DNA of 25,474 bases from an uncultured Acholeplasmataceae bacterium (lineage in GTDB: Bacteria; Bacillota_I; Bacilli_A; RF39; UBA660), in the NCBI GenBank assembly GCA_905203475.1, contig CAJKWD010000014.1, positions 1-25,474 of the forward strand, in the 5' to 3' direction. The translations under genes were made by a program, and so were the position numbers. Numbering within the stretch: the first letter of the stretch is position 1; each line of letters opens with the position of its first letter. This document shows positions 6,878 through 16,655 of this stretch, one piece after another. The notes under the pieces were generated by a model, which was given only the letters and a program-made list of their open reading frames with translations, ran no database searches and was not told the DNA's origin.

Positions 6878-8416
6878 TTATTTCTTTTCCATAATTTTTT
6901 GAATCTTCTTCATATCTTCTAATGTCTCTAATGAAATCTTCTGTTTTTGTAATTGATAATATACTAATATTTTCTTTAAATCACTGATACACATATCTAA
7001 TTGATTGCTATCTAGCATATCTTTCGTAATCTGAATACCAAGTAATTGATAATTAGCAATTACCATATCAGAAATATTCATATCTTCTAATATTGTTATA
7101 TTATTAATCATCGTATTATCAGGATTTAATACAAAAGAAGTCAATTCATGATGAATACGATCAATCTCTTCATAAGTAATATCACTATTTTGTTCACGAC
7201 ATAAATCAGCAACAAAACAATAATATTGACTTAATAATAATAGTGCTTTAAAAATTGTTGAATTATCACGAATATTTTCTTTTAAAACGGTTTGAAACAT
7301 CACTTGATCAATTTCTGTATATTGAGCATGGATATCTTGAATTACTTGATTAATTTCTGGTTCTAATTTATCTACTTTTGTCTTTTTCATTGAATGTGTT
7401 GATTTCTTATTTAACTTCCATAACTTCTTTTCTAATTCCTTTATTTTTTTCATATGTTTAGAAATTACATTCTTTTCTAAATTTTCTCCATATAGTTTTC
7501 TCATCTTTTGAATAAATGGGTCATATTTCATGTAATTTTGATATTCTTGTAAAGAATGTAATAACTTTAATGTATCTTGATAAACTTCTTCTAATGTTTT
7601 TTGATTTGGATAATTGACAAAATATTTTTGAATTAATACTTCTATTTTATTTTTTGTATAATCATCAACATGATAAATATCTGTAACAAAATAGTAAAGT
7701 AAATTATTTTTATCTTCTAATTTTACTTGTTCTAATTTATGTCTTAAATAAGAATAATCATCAATTAAATTTTTTTCTCCTTGTTCAAAATGAGATAATA
7801 GCTTTTGATTTGTCTTCTTAATATATTTTTCAAATTCAGATTGGTGTTTTAAATATAAATGTCTCATATTAAGTTCTATTTCTAAAATCATATGTGGATC
7901 TTTCCAATAAAGATCTTCAAAAACTTTTTCTAAATCTTTACTTTCTAAATAATATTGGTAGGAGAAAAAGGAATCCATATACTTAGTAACAAACTTCGTA
8001 TAAGTAAAATCTTTACTCTGTAATGGAATCCCCACCTTCTGGAAAAGATCTATCATTCTCTTTAAAATTTGATTATTCTGTTTTAAATCATTGCTTTGAT
8101 AGTGAGTCAAACAATAAATATTTTTATCTAATTTTAATTTCTCATAAGATGTACTTAAGTTGTTTGTATATGATAATGCTTTTGTTAATTGTAACAAAGC
8201 ATTATCATATTCTTCATACTGATGCTCTGTTAATGACATATATGGTTTTTGTCTATTTACCAATTCTTGATAAATCGTATTTAATGTTTCTTGATAGTGA
8301 GCAATTTCTTTATCTATTTCTGTTAGAAACTTCTTTTTATTTTTTATATTATTCGTAGGAAGACTTTGGAATACTTCTTGACTTAATTCGATATCTTTTT
8401 CAATCTTTTCCTTCAT
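6878..8416 (-). CDS. Unrecognised large helical cytosolic protein
   Basis: A 512-residue protein I do not recognise. It has no signal peptide or membrane segment, is rich in Lys, Glu, Gln, Leu, Asn and Tyr, and appears almost wholly alpha-helical, with coiled-coil-like stretches near residues 10-60, 270-300 and 310-355. No catalytic motif is apparent. The start ATG has AAAGG 5 nt upstream and lies inside the 41-codon gene 8400-8525, so the giant surface protein gene, the small gene and this one are translationally linked. Its place as the last gene of the giant-protein operon suggests a cytoplasmic chaperone, scaffold or regulator for export of that protein, which is inference from context only. 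Confidence 0.75.
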   Translation of the reverse strand: MKEKIEKDIELSQEVFQSLPTNNIKNKKKFLTEIDKEIAHYQETLNTIYQELVNRQKPYMSLTEHQYEEYDNALLQLTKALSYTNNLSTSYEKLKLDKNIYCLTHYQSNDLKQNNQILKRMIDLFQKVGIPLQSKDFTYTKFVTKYMDSFFSYQYYLESKDLEKVFEDLYWKDPHMILEIELNMRHLYLKHQSEFEKYIKKTNQKLLSHFEQGEKNLIDDYSYLRHKLEQVKLEDKNNLLYYFVTDIYHVDDYTKNKIEVLIQKYFVNYPNQKTLEEVYQDTLKLLHSLQEYQNYMKYDPFIQKMRKLYGENLEKNVISKHMKKIKELEKKLWKLNKKSTHSMKKTKVDKLEPEINQVIQDIHAQYTEIDQVMFQTVLKENIRDNSTIFKALLLLSQYYCFVADLCREQNSDITYEEIDRIHHELTSFVLNPDNTMINNITILEDMNISDMVIANYQLLGIQITKDMLDSNQLDMCISDLKKILVYYQLQKQKISLETLEDMKKIQKIMEKK

Positions 8417-8525
8417 TTAAACCTTTCTCCACTTCTTTTTTCTCTGTTTCTAGCTGTTTTAAATAATTTTGAATAACTTGATAACATTCAATTAACTCAC
8501 TTGTTTTTACGTTTTCTACATCCAT
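8400..8525 (-). CDS. Small 41-residue protein bridging the giant gene and the 512-residue gene
   Basis: ATG at 8525-8523, TGA at 8402-8400. The product begins MDVENVKTSELIECYQVI and continues as a charged helix rich in Lys/Glu (YLKQLETEKKEVEKGL), coiled-coil-like. A perfect AGGAGG (8536-8531) lies 5 nt upstream and overlaps the TAG stop of the giant gene, a strong sign that it is translated. Its 3' end overlaps the start of the 512-residue gene by 17 nt. No function recognised; it may be a small partner of the 512-residue helical protein or a translational coupling leader. Confidence 0.7.
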   Translation of the reverse strand: MDVENVKTSELIECYQVIQNYLKQLETEKKEVEKGLNEGKD

Positions 8526-8534
8526 ATGATCCTC

Positions 8535-11500
8535 CTATTTTATTATAACATATTCTATACAATCTCCAATAAATGTATCACCATCATATAAAGTAAATAT
8601 AAAGCGATAAGTTCCACTTGGTAAATGATCTTTTAAGTAAATAAACTTATCCATATTACCTGTTGGATTTTTTTCAAACATATATTCTACATCGCTTGTT
8701 TTATCTAATTGATTTGTAATGTAATCTGACAAATCGACATCTTCATATTGGGTACTGTAAATTTCATTATAATTTCTACGAGATAAACGAACGCGGATAT
8801 TTGGGTTAGCTAAATTAGAAGAATATTTGACATGGAATACTAATGCATTATTCTCTGCTTGTGTATATCCTGTTTCTTTATCAATGATTAATTGTTTATC
8901 GTCTAATGAAACATCTAGACCATATTTACTGTTAATAATCTCAAATGGTATTTCAATTTGATCTGATGAAGTTGTTCCAAAATAAATTCCATCTGGTGAA
9001 CCAAATGATTCAATTTTTAATTTATATGTTCCACTAATTAAATTAGCTGTATTCGTATTTATCTTAATACGACTAAATACATTTGCTACTTTATCAGCCA
9101 ATGGAATACGAACACTTCCATCCATACGTGGATAATACGTAACGCCATCTAATTCATAATTTAATCCTAGTAAACTACTATTATTTAATTGATTATTATT
9201 AGCGTCATACACAGTAATATAAATTCCTAAACGTTTATCAAAATAGGTTGTATCTACAACCGTTGAACCACTAACACTTGGTTGTAAAAAATTAGTTGTT
9301 AGTTCTAAATTCGTACTATCTCCAATATAAACTTGGGAATTAGATAACGTACCATCAATATCGATTAGTGCTTGTTGTTCATCGTATAAATTATAAGTTA
9401 GATTCGCATGTTGAATACCAAGGACACTAAGTAATGTTTGGTCATCACCATTTCTAAGTTCTATTAAAAGTGAATTCCCTATTTGATTTCCGCTAATATT
9501 GGTATCACCAAAATCAACAATAAATATAAATTCTTCTTGAATGATACCTAACGATTGATCATAATATTTCTGCATGTTTTCCCATTCTTGATAATGGTTA
9601 TCGTTACTTGTTGATCCCATTTTTATAAAATCTTTAAAGAAATAAGAACTTTCGCCATACTTTTGATACTCAGTAGTAGCTTTTGCAACATCTTCGCTAG
9701 AAATAACATGATAATAATAAGTTGGATCATTCGTAAGATCAATCATTGTAATTTTGGTATTTTCTGGAAGTACATAATTAGAAACTAAAGCATGTTGATA
9801 ATCTTGTTGATAATATGGTTTATTTGTTTCCATATAAAGTGAATAATATGCACTCAGAGTTGATTTATTCGTAATATTGGTTTGTGTTGAAGCAAACAGA
9901 TCATATTTTTCTCCTGATGTCATTGCTCCTTCATATTCATTATTTGAATAAAGAGCAGAATTCAAAGTAACATTAATATTAACTCTGGTTACTTCATTAT
10001 TCAATTCATCAATTGGTTTAATTTCCAGTAGTGATATGACAACTGTTCCTAATTCTCTTTGTTTTGTTAAATTTTTAGAATGATATAAATAAAAGATAAA
10101 ACTAGGTACAGCACTTGAATTTTCAGCTTTATAATTAGTTGTTCCAACTACTGGTGTTTGATCATTGGTTTCAAAGTCTGTATGACCTTTCGTTACAAAT
10201 CCATTGTTTGATGCTTCCATACGAAGTCCCATTACATCGTCAGCAGTTCCTTCTTGATTAATACGTTCAATTGTATCTGGATCTACCAAAGAGAAACCAT
10301 CTTCTAGATTTTGGTAGTTAAATCCTAATATTTCAAATTGCGTATTCGCACCAACTGATGTGACTAGTGGCAATTCATATGTACCTAATGTAGCATATTT
10401 AGATGCGGTTAAAGTTAGTTCATAAGTTGTAACTGTTTCTCCAATAACCCACATATAATAACTAGCATCACTTGGTGTCGGCTCAATGTATTTAACTTCC
10501 ACTGTTCCGGCAACATCTTCATTTTCATAATTACTATAAAAACCATCTTTTTTAATATCATGATTTGTATTATGTAATCCTAATACATAGCTACCAGATG
10601 TAAATGCATAAAATTCTCCAGATGCAACAACATCTCCTGCTTCGTACTTTTTATCATAAAAAGCAGTTAATACGCGATCATTACGATCTAATTGATACAT
10701 TCCAAAGAATGTCATACCACTTACTTCGCCATAACTAGTAACCGCTTCATTTGTTGCAATATTCATATTCTTTCCTTCTAACATATATACGCGGTTATTG
10801 ACATTTTTGGTAACTGTTCCATCCTCATGGATTGTAACAGTTGCTTTTTCTTCTTTATCACCATTTATTTTTAAACTATTCCATTTTTCTAATAGATTGG
10901 TACCATTTTCTAAGAATAGAACACTATTATTGGCAATCTTTAATTCTTTGACACGGCTAATACTAAATTTCGTAGTTGAGAATTCATTCGTTCTATCGGT
11001 TGTTCCCTCTAATTTAATTGCAGAATTGATTAATGTTACAATGTCTGCTCTTTGAATGGAAATATTTTCTTGGTATTGTTCAAACGTTCCATAGTTTGAT
11101 ATATCAATATAACTATAACCCTCTGTACTTGATGCATTACCACTTCCGAAAATAGAACCTTTAATATAGAAATCATCATAATCAGCACCGTCAATTTGGA
11201 TATGGATTCCCTTTGTTACACTAATAAATGAATAGTCATAATTTGGATCTCCACTCGCATTTGCTTCTCCTCCACCAAAGACTGTTCCATCGATTTGAAT
11301 TGGTGATTTAGTAAGCTGGTTATCTACTTTTCCAATGTTTAATTCTACTGTTCCATATAATACTGCTGTATTCGCACCACCATAAACATTCCCATGAATA
11401 GTTGCTCCAGCAATATTCACTTTACTAACAGAATTATTTTTATCTTCACTTCCTGTATTCGCAGCATTTCCACCACCAAAAACATGTTTATCAACTGTTG

Positions 11501-14500
11501 TATTATGATCGACATCTAATTTCGTCGTTCCTAATACAATTGCTGTAGCACCATTTCCTCCTGCATAAATACTACTTGCGATATAAGAATTGGTTACATA
11601 GACATTCGTATTACCTGAAACAACTCCTAAATTACCACCACCAAATAAATCGCCATGAATGGTAGAGTTTTCAAATGTTACTTCTGTATCTTCAGTTACT
11701 TCTGCTTGGTTTCCTCCACCAAAGAATTCACCTGTCATTTCGATACCATCAACATGGACATGAGGACGATCGGTTGGAGCCATATTTCCTCCACCATATA
11801 AATTTATATAATTTCCTCCGTTTAATGTTACATAGGTATCGTTAGTTAAACCTCCTTGGTTATTTCCACCATAGACATTATTTACAACTAAATTGTTTGG
11901 GTTACTAGCAGATACATTTGCTGTAGTAACAGTTCCACTCTGATTACTGCCTCCAAAAGTATAGTTTGCAATACCTGTCATTAAATTCACATTGGTAGTG
12001 GTAACTCCAGCTTGGTTCCCTCCACCATAAATATAATTCACGTTAGAACCATTTAATATCACATGAGATGTTGTAGTAGATGTTTTATTTCCACCTCCGT
12101 AGACATTACCAATCGTTCCACTTAGTAATGTTACATTGGTTGTAGCAGTAATTCCACCTTGATTATTCCCACCATATATTTCTTGAATATTACCGCCTTG
12201 AATATTTAAATAAGAGGTAGGAACATCTCCTTTCATATTAGAACCACCATAGATAGTTCCAATTGTTCCTCCAGTAATATCAATATTAGTATCATCTACC
12301 ATATTCGCTTGTTCACCACCACCATAAATAGTAGTAGCATTTCCATTTATTACTTTTATTTCACTTGTATTGGTATCAGTTAATTTTCCGCCACCATACA
12401 TCGTTGAAACTTCTCCAGCATTCATTGTAATATCCGTAGTTGTTGTTTTACCACCAACATTATTTCCTCCATAAAGTTGAATCGTTGTACCTCCACGGAC
12501 TTCAATATGAGAATCATTTACATTTCCACTACGGTTACTACCACCAAACAAATTGGTAACAGTAGCACCATTTTGATGAACTTGGGTTGTACTGACAAGG
12601 GTATTATTTCCTCCACCGTAGGCATTTTCGATTGTTCCACCATTTAAATTGACAACAACACTACCATTTGGTTCTCCCCTCGCATCATTGCCACCAAATA
12701 AGTTTGTTATTTTTCCACCATTGGTAGTAACTGTAACATTACCAGCAACATATGGAGTAGTAGATGTATCACCTTTTCCACCACCAAAGACACCATTGAT
12801 TGTTCCGGCATTAACTGTAACATTCGTTGAATAAGTACTTGCTTGGGTATTTTTACTTGTACTATTGACAACCCCATAAGCACTTCCACCATAAACAGAA
12901 CCTGTAACAGTCAGAGAATTGGTATTTTCATTTCCTGCTGTAATCGAAACACCTTGACTAATATAAGTATTTTCACCTAATCCTCCACCATAAGTATCTT
13001 TAATAGTTCCATTTACTAGAGTGATATTACTACTTCCATAAACAGTTCCTTCTTGATTACTACCTCCATAAATAGAATCTAGAACCTTACCTCCATTTAA
13101 TGTAATATCAATTGTTGAAGTCACTCGACCACTTCGACCTGAACCACTATGGTTTCCACTACCAAAGATAGATCCATTTACAGTGCCACCAAGTAATTGA
13201 ATTCTCGTACTTGATGTACTAGAAGCACTATAACCTACAGTTCCATAGTTTCCACTTCCATATACATTTCTTTTAACAACTGCTTGATCAGCAACAATAA
13301 TATTAGAATGATCTACAGAACCAATGGTTGCATATCTAGTATTTCCATTTCCACTACCAAAGACAGAACCCGCTTCTGAACCCCATAACGTTTGATTATT
13401 ACTAATCATGGTATCATTTCCAATCGTTGCATTTCCTCCAATATAAATATAAGAATCTCCAGTAAGTGTTCCATCACTACTACTACCATCATATCCGTTA
13501 CTACCGCCAAAGACACTATAATTTACTAATCCTCCAGTAATTTGTAAAATACGATTTCCATAAGTAGTAGACGTTCCTGCTCCACCAACAATCATGTCAA
13601 CTTCTCCACCGGTCATATAAATAAATATATCATTTTGACCATCTTTATTACTTGAAGTTAATGGCCCACCTATCAAATTACGAATTGAACCACCTTCTAT
13701 TTTGGCACTACGAGGTGCGTAATGGGTTCCTCCATTACGACCACCTACATAAACGCCAGAAGTATGATCGATACTATTCGTACCAAAATCTCCACTTTTT
13801 ACAATTGTATAAATAGCTGGAATTAGAGTATTATTAGAAGAATATATTTTTCCACCCCATCCACCAGCAGCACAAAAGTAAAGACGCAAATTAGAATTAT
13901 TGACTGTTGCTCGATCATAATCATTTCCATATATTGTAATTGTTTCTGTATATAATTCTGTTCCTGAAGTACCAGTTCTGGATCCCATTGTTGAAGAAGA
14001 AGCATTGTAATCTCCAGATTCTACAACAAAACGGTATTTTTCAGGATTAGAACTTGAACCAAATGAACCATTTCCCCATATACTTGTATTATTAAATCCT
14101 CCTAAAATCGTATTAAAATTTACATGTGTTCCGTCTGTTTTTATATTACGTCCCAATTTAACATTAAAATAATTTCCATAAAATGTCGCATTTGTACTAT
14201 TACTAGAACTTGGATCTGATTCATTGTGATAAGAGGATGAAGTAATGGTTAAATTTTCAATTCTTGTATCAGCATAACAGATGACACTCAGTCTACTTAC
14301 ATTCCAAGTTGGATGATAATCATAATCATTATAAACACCCGTTAATGTAAATGGTTTCGTACTGTAATCTTCCCACGTAGATGACATATTTCCATTCATA
14401 ACAACAATATTTGTATCACGCGTTGTTAAATAATAATACTTCATATCTGGATCTAACAACTCTTCTTGACCATCCTCTTTGTAAAATTGAATAAGTTCAT

Positions 14501-15659
14501 ATAAAGGACAACCGTTTCTTGTCGTACAAGTACCACTTTGAATCATTCCTTCTTGATTATAATATCCTGTCATAGAACTTTGATAAGGAATTGTAACCTG
14601 ACGATAATATCCAGACATATTCGAAGTTTCTTGAAACAAATCACTATCTTCACTTCCAATAATGGTCGGTTGTAAATTAGCATCTACAAAACGTCTTCCA
14701 CTTTTTTCATAATAAGTAGCGCCTAATTCATATTCATCATTTTCATCTTGTAGATAATAAACTTGACATGTATTGGTTTTCGTTCCTGTTTCAAATATTC
14801 CAAACGAAGGGGCTTCACAAGTATATTCCGCATGATAATTGGTATTCTCATCATAACAATCTGTACATGTTCCATAATCTACATCAGTACCACTAAATAT
14901 ACTATTTTTAGTCGCTGTAGTAGTAATTGTACCACCTTTATAATATCCAGCTACATTTGGATATTCATATATGTAATTAATGGTACTAATCTCATTCATA
15001 CCTTTGTCTTTCAATTGTGACTGTATTGCATCTACATCAGTACCACTATTCACATAAGCAACAGTAGCTCTTGTCCAAGAAGCATACATATGAATTTCAA
15101 TTGCCTGTGGAAAACTTCCTGCATACGTAACAGGTACTTTTACATATCGAACATAATACTCATCATCATAAGATATTTCTGCTCCACGATAATTTGTCAC
15201 CCAACCATTGAATGCTAAATCATTCGGGTGATCGGAGAAAGGATTATCTATTAATTCAATTTCAATATAACCATTTTCTACTGGATAATATTTCTCATAG
15301 ACAAATTTACTTTGTTTTTCTGTTAAAGAAACATAACCAGTATGCTTTCCATCATAACTGGTTCCATCATAAATCACTGTCGTTTTAACTAAATTAGTAT
15401 CCCCATATATATTTTTATCATTTAATGTTGGTAAACTTCCATTACTACTATTAGTATAATTTTGTCCTGTATAGTAATAATAATCGCTTGTAGAATCATC
15501 AATATAAACTGTATCCCCTGCTATACCACGTGATATAGTATCAGTTGGATTTGCCGTTTTTAGCGCTCCATAAGTAAAGGCAATCGTTGTAATAGGAATA
15601 ATACACGCAAAAAGAGCAAGTAAATACACTTGTTTTTTCTTCTGCCACTTTCTTCGCAT
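8535..15659 (-). CDS. Giant (2374-residue) secreted beta-solenoid surface protein
   Basis: Residues 10-29 form a single hydrophobic segment after a basic MRRKWQKKK start, giving a signal or anchor (TTIAFTYGALKT). Residues about 60-200 include a GW...YASWT pattern like InlB/Flg_new beta-grasp repeats. Residues about 255-390 are Cys-bearing (CTDC, CTTRNGC). Residues about 660-1505 carry some 30 repeats of 24-28 residues with consensus IYGGGN..G....T.V.l.GG.i, expected to wind as a parallel beta-helix. The last 860 residues look like several beta-sandwich domains ending LPSGTYRFIFTLYDGDTFIGD. No LPXTG, no C-terminal TM and no surface-layer motif is seen, so attachment must be by the N-terminal segment or by protein contacts. 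Strong Shine-Dalgarno AAAGGAGGGG, 15-bp gap to the TasA-like gene upstream. Probably the principal adhesin or shell component of the system. Confidence 0.85.
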   Translation of the reverse strand: MRRKWQKKKQVYLLALFACIIPITTIAFTYGALKTANPTDTISRGIAGDTVYIDDSTSDYYYYTGQNYTNSSNGSLPTLNDKNIYGDTNLVKTTVIYDGTSYDGKHTGYVSLTEKQSKFVYEKYYPVENGYIEIELIDNPFSDHPNDLAFNGWVTNYRGAEISYDDEYYVRYVKVPVTYAGSFPQAIEIHMYASWTRATVAYVNSGTDVDAIQSQLKDKGMNEISTINYIYEYPNVAGYYKGGTITTTATKNSIFSGTDVDYGTCTDCYDENTNYHAEYTCEAPSFGIFETGTKTNTCQVYYLQDENDEYELGATYYEKSGRRFVDANLQPTIIGSEDSDLFQETSNMSGYYRQVTIPYQSSMTGYYNQEGMIQSGTCTTRNGCPLYELIQFYKEDGQEELLDPDMKYYYLTTRDTNIVVMNGNMSSTWEDYSTKPFTLTGVYNDYDYHPTWNVSRLSVICYADTRIENLTITSSSYHNESDPSSSNSTNATFYGNYFNVKLGRNIKTDGTHVNFNTILGGFNNTSIWGNGSFGSSSNPEKYRFVVESGDYNASSSTMGSRTGTSGTELYTETITIYGNDYDRATVNNSNLRLYFCAAGGWGGKIYSSNNTLIPAIYTIVKSGDFGTNSIDHTSGVYVGGRNGGTHYAPRSAKIEGGSIRNLIGGPLTSSNKDGQNDIFIYMTGGEVDMIVGGAGTSTTYGNRILQITGGLVNYSVFGGSNGYDGSSSDGTLTGDSYIYIGGNATIGNDTMISNNQTLWGSEAGSVFGSGNGNTRYATIGSVDHSNIIVADQAVVKRNVYGSGNYGTVGYSASSTSSTRIQLLGGTVNGSIFGSGNHSGSGRSGRVTSTIDITLNGGKVLDSIYGGSNQEGTVYGSSNITLVNGTIKDTYGGGLGENTYISQGVSITAGNENTNSLTVTGSVYGGSAYGVVNSTSKNTQASTYSTNVTVNAGTINGVFGGGKGDTSTTPYVAGNVTVTTNGGKITNLFGGNDARGEPNGSVVVNLNGGTIENAYGGGNNTLVSTTQVHQNGATVTNLFGGSNRSGNVNDSHIEVRGGTTIQLYGGNNVGGKTTTTDITMNAGEVSTMYGGGKLTDTNTSEIKVINGNATTIYGGGEQANMVDDTNIDITGGTIGTIYGGSNMKGDVPTSYLNIQGGNIQEIYGGNNQGGITATTNVTLLSGTIGNVYGGGNKTSTTTSHVILNGSNVNYIYGGGNQAGVTTTNVNLMTGIANYTFGGSNQSGTVTTANVSASNPNNLVVNNVYGGNNQGGLTNDTYVTLNGGNYINLYGGGNMAPTDRPHVHVDGIEMTGEFFGGGNQAEVTEDTEVTFENSTIHGDLFGGGNLGVVSGNTNVYVTNSYIASSIYAGGNGATAIVLGTTKLDVDHNTTVDKHVFGGGNAANTGSEDKNNSVSKVNIAGATIHGNVYGGANTAVLYGTVELNIGKVDNQLTKSPIQIDGTVFGGGEANASGDPNYDYSFISVTKGIHIQIDGADYDDFYIKGSIFGSGNASSTEGYSYIDISNYGTFEQYQENISIQRADIVTLINSAIKLEGTTDRTNEFSTTKFSISRVKELKIANNSVLFLENGTNLLEKWNSLKINGDKEEKATVTIHEDGTVTKNVNNRVYMLEGKNMNIATNEAVTSYGEVSGMTFFGMYQLDRNDRVLTAFYDKKYEAGDVVASGEFYAFTSGSYVLGLHNTNHDIKKDGFYSNYENEDVAGTVEVKYIEPTPSDASYYMWVIGETVTTYELTLTASKYATLGTYELPLVTSVGANTQFEILGFNYQNLEDGFSLVDPDTIERINQEGTADDVMGLRMEASNNGFVTKGHTDFETNDQTPVVGTTNYKAENSSAVPSFIFYLYHSKNLTKQRELGTVVISLLEIKPIDELNNEVTRVNINVTLNSALYSNNEYEGAMTSGEKYDLFASTQTNITNKSTLSAYYSLYMETNKPYYQQDYQHALVSNYVLPENTKITMIDLTNDPTYYYHVISSEDVAKATTEYQKYGESSYFFKDFIKMGSTSNDNHYQEWENMQKYYDQSLGIIQEEFIFIVDFGDTNISGNQIGNSLLIELRNGDDQTLLSVLGIQHANLTYNLYDEQQALIDIDGTLSNSQVYIGDSTNLELTTNFLQPSVSGSTVVDTTYFDKRLGIYITVYDANNNQLNNSSLLGLNYELDGVTYYPRMDGSVRIPLADKVANVFSRIKINTNTANLISGTYKLKIESFGSPDGIYFGTTSSDQIEIPFEIINSKYGLDVSLDDKQLIIDKETGYTQAENNALVFHVKYSSNLANPNIRVRLSRRNYNEIYSTQYEDVDLSDYITNQLDKTSDVEYMFEKNPTGNMDKFIYLKDHLPSGTYRFIFTLYDGDTFIGDCIEYVIIK
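11140..13690 (-). repeat. Coding repeat array: about 30 degenerate YGGGN beta-solenoid units
   Basis: Within the giant gene, units such as IYGGSNMKGDVPTSYLNIQ, IYGGNNQGGITATTNVTLL and VYGGGNKTSTTTSHVIL recur every 24-25 residues in the central part, and with longer spacing at both ends. At DNA level the copies are diverged (no long identical tracts noticed), so the array looks old and under protein-level selection, not recently amplified. Confidence 0.85.
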
Positions 15660-15674
15660 ATTACCCCTCCTTTT

Positions 15675-16655
15675 CTATGCTGGATTGGTTGTAAACTCTA
15701 ATTGAAAGCTAATATCCCCATAAGATGCATTATCTTCACAATCCACATCTTGACCTTCTAACCACATATAAACTCTTACTTTAGTAATAGATGGTTCTAA
15801 ATCAAATACTTTTTGATTTGTACTTCCATTCTTTGGTGTTGAAATATCCACATTTACTCTACGAAATAACTCTGGATAAGTAGTACTATTCGCATTTTGC
15901 AATAATACTTGACTACTAGATGGTATTTCACGAACTACACCATCATAAGGTAATAAACTACCTCCTATCTGAGAAGTTGTAATACCATATATATTTTGAG
16001 CATTTTGAACACCATAAGCAGTATGCGTATCATAATTAGGTTCCCAAATATAAGCTTTATTCGCACCATTTAAACCTTGTGCTGTTCCTGCAGAATCTCC
16101 AGAATTTCCCTCGTTTAAGAAAGCAACTCTTGTCGCATTTTCAATTCCTTTACTGGTATCCCCTAAATAAGTCACTTTGGAATTACTAGAAATATAAAGT
16201 TCTTTATTACTTGTAGTACGAAAGAATAGATCAAAAGCAATAAAATCTCCTTCACTATCTTCTCCAAAACTTTCTGTTTCCTCACTTCTTTCGGCAACTA
16301 AAATAAAATCTGTAGAATTGGTATTCGTCGCTTGTCCTTTAAATAATTCTAATCGTCCTCCATTAATCGTTCCCCCAGATGATACGGGATTTAATTGATA
16401 GGGAATCTGATTCACACTATTACGATAGTTTTGATTTGCATCCATAATATCTTGTACTGTTACAACTTGTTTCCAGTTAATAGCATCCGTACTTACTTCT
16501 AACCCTCCATCAGCTTGGACATGGACATCTAAAGAATCAATACTAACAACACGATTACTAGAAAACCATGCATAAGAAGTTGTAATAAATAAAATAAAAC
16601 TAAAGAATAATGGGAATAACGCTAATTTTCTTCTCTTATCTTCCTTCTTTTTCAT
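15675..16655 (-). CDS. Large TasA-like secreted protein with SipW-type signal (SYAWFS), paralog of 3475-4497
   Basis: A 326-residue protein with basic N terminus, hydrophobic segment (about 11-27) and SYAWFS at 27-32, the SipW-cognate pattern. Shared with 3475-4497 over the full length: LDV.VQA.GGL (42-52), NWK, NQIPYQLNPVS, FDLFFRT, IENATRVAF, IWEPNYDTHTAYGV and the C-terminal VRVYMWLEGQDVDCEDNAS. The same C-terminal block is present in weaker form in the upstream neighbour 16636-17352 (YLEGDDPDC). It overlaps that neighbour by 20 nt and precedes the giant gene by 15 bp, so it is a co-expressed companion of the giant protein. I infer a structural subunit, possibly the one capping or anchoring the solenoid. 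Confidence 0.75.
   Translation of the reverse strand: MKKKEDKRRKLALFPLFFSFILFITTSYAWFSSNRVVSIDSLDVHVQADGGLEVSTDAINWKQVVTVQDIMDANQNYRNSVNQIPYQLNPVSSGGTINGGRLELFKGQATNTNSTDFILVAERSEETESFGEDSEGDFIAFDLFFRTTSNKELYISSNSKVTYLGDTSKGIENATRVAFLNEGNSGDSAGTAQGLNGANKAYIWEPNYDTHTAYGVQNAQNIYGITTSQIGGSLLPYDGVVREIPSSSQVLLQNANSTTYPELFRRVNVDISTPKNGSTNQKVFDLEPSITKVRVYMWLEGQDVDCEDNASYGDISFQLEFTTNPA

Noticed and set aside
12649..12892. Overlapping open frames on both strands inside the giant gene
   Set aside because: Low-complexity products that follow from the Gly/Asn/Thr repeat codons; no ribosome-binding sites and the giant frame is continuous.
11140..13690. Recent tandem duplication or CRISPR-like array
   Set aside because: Repeat units are conserved only at protein level with varied spacing and codons; there are no identical DNA repeats or spacers.
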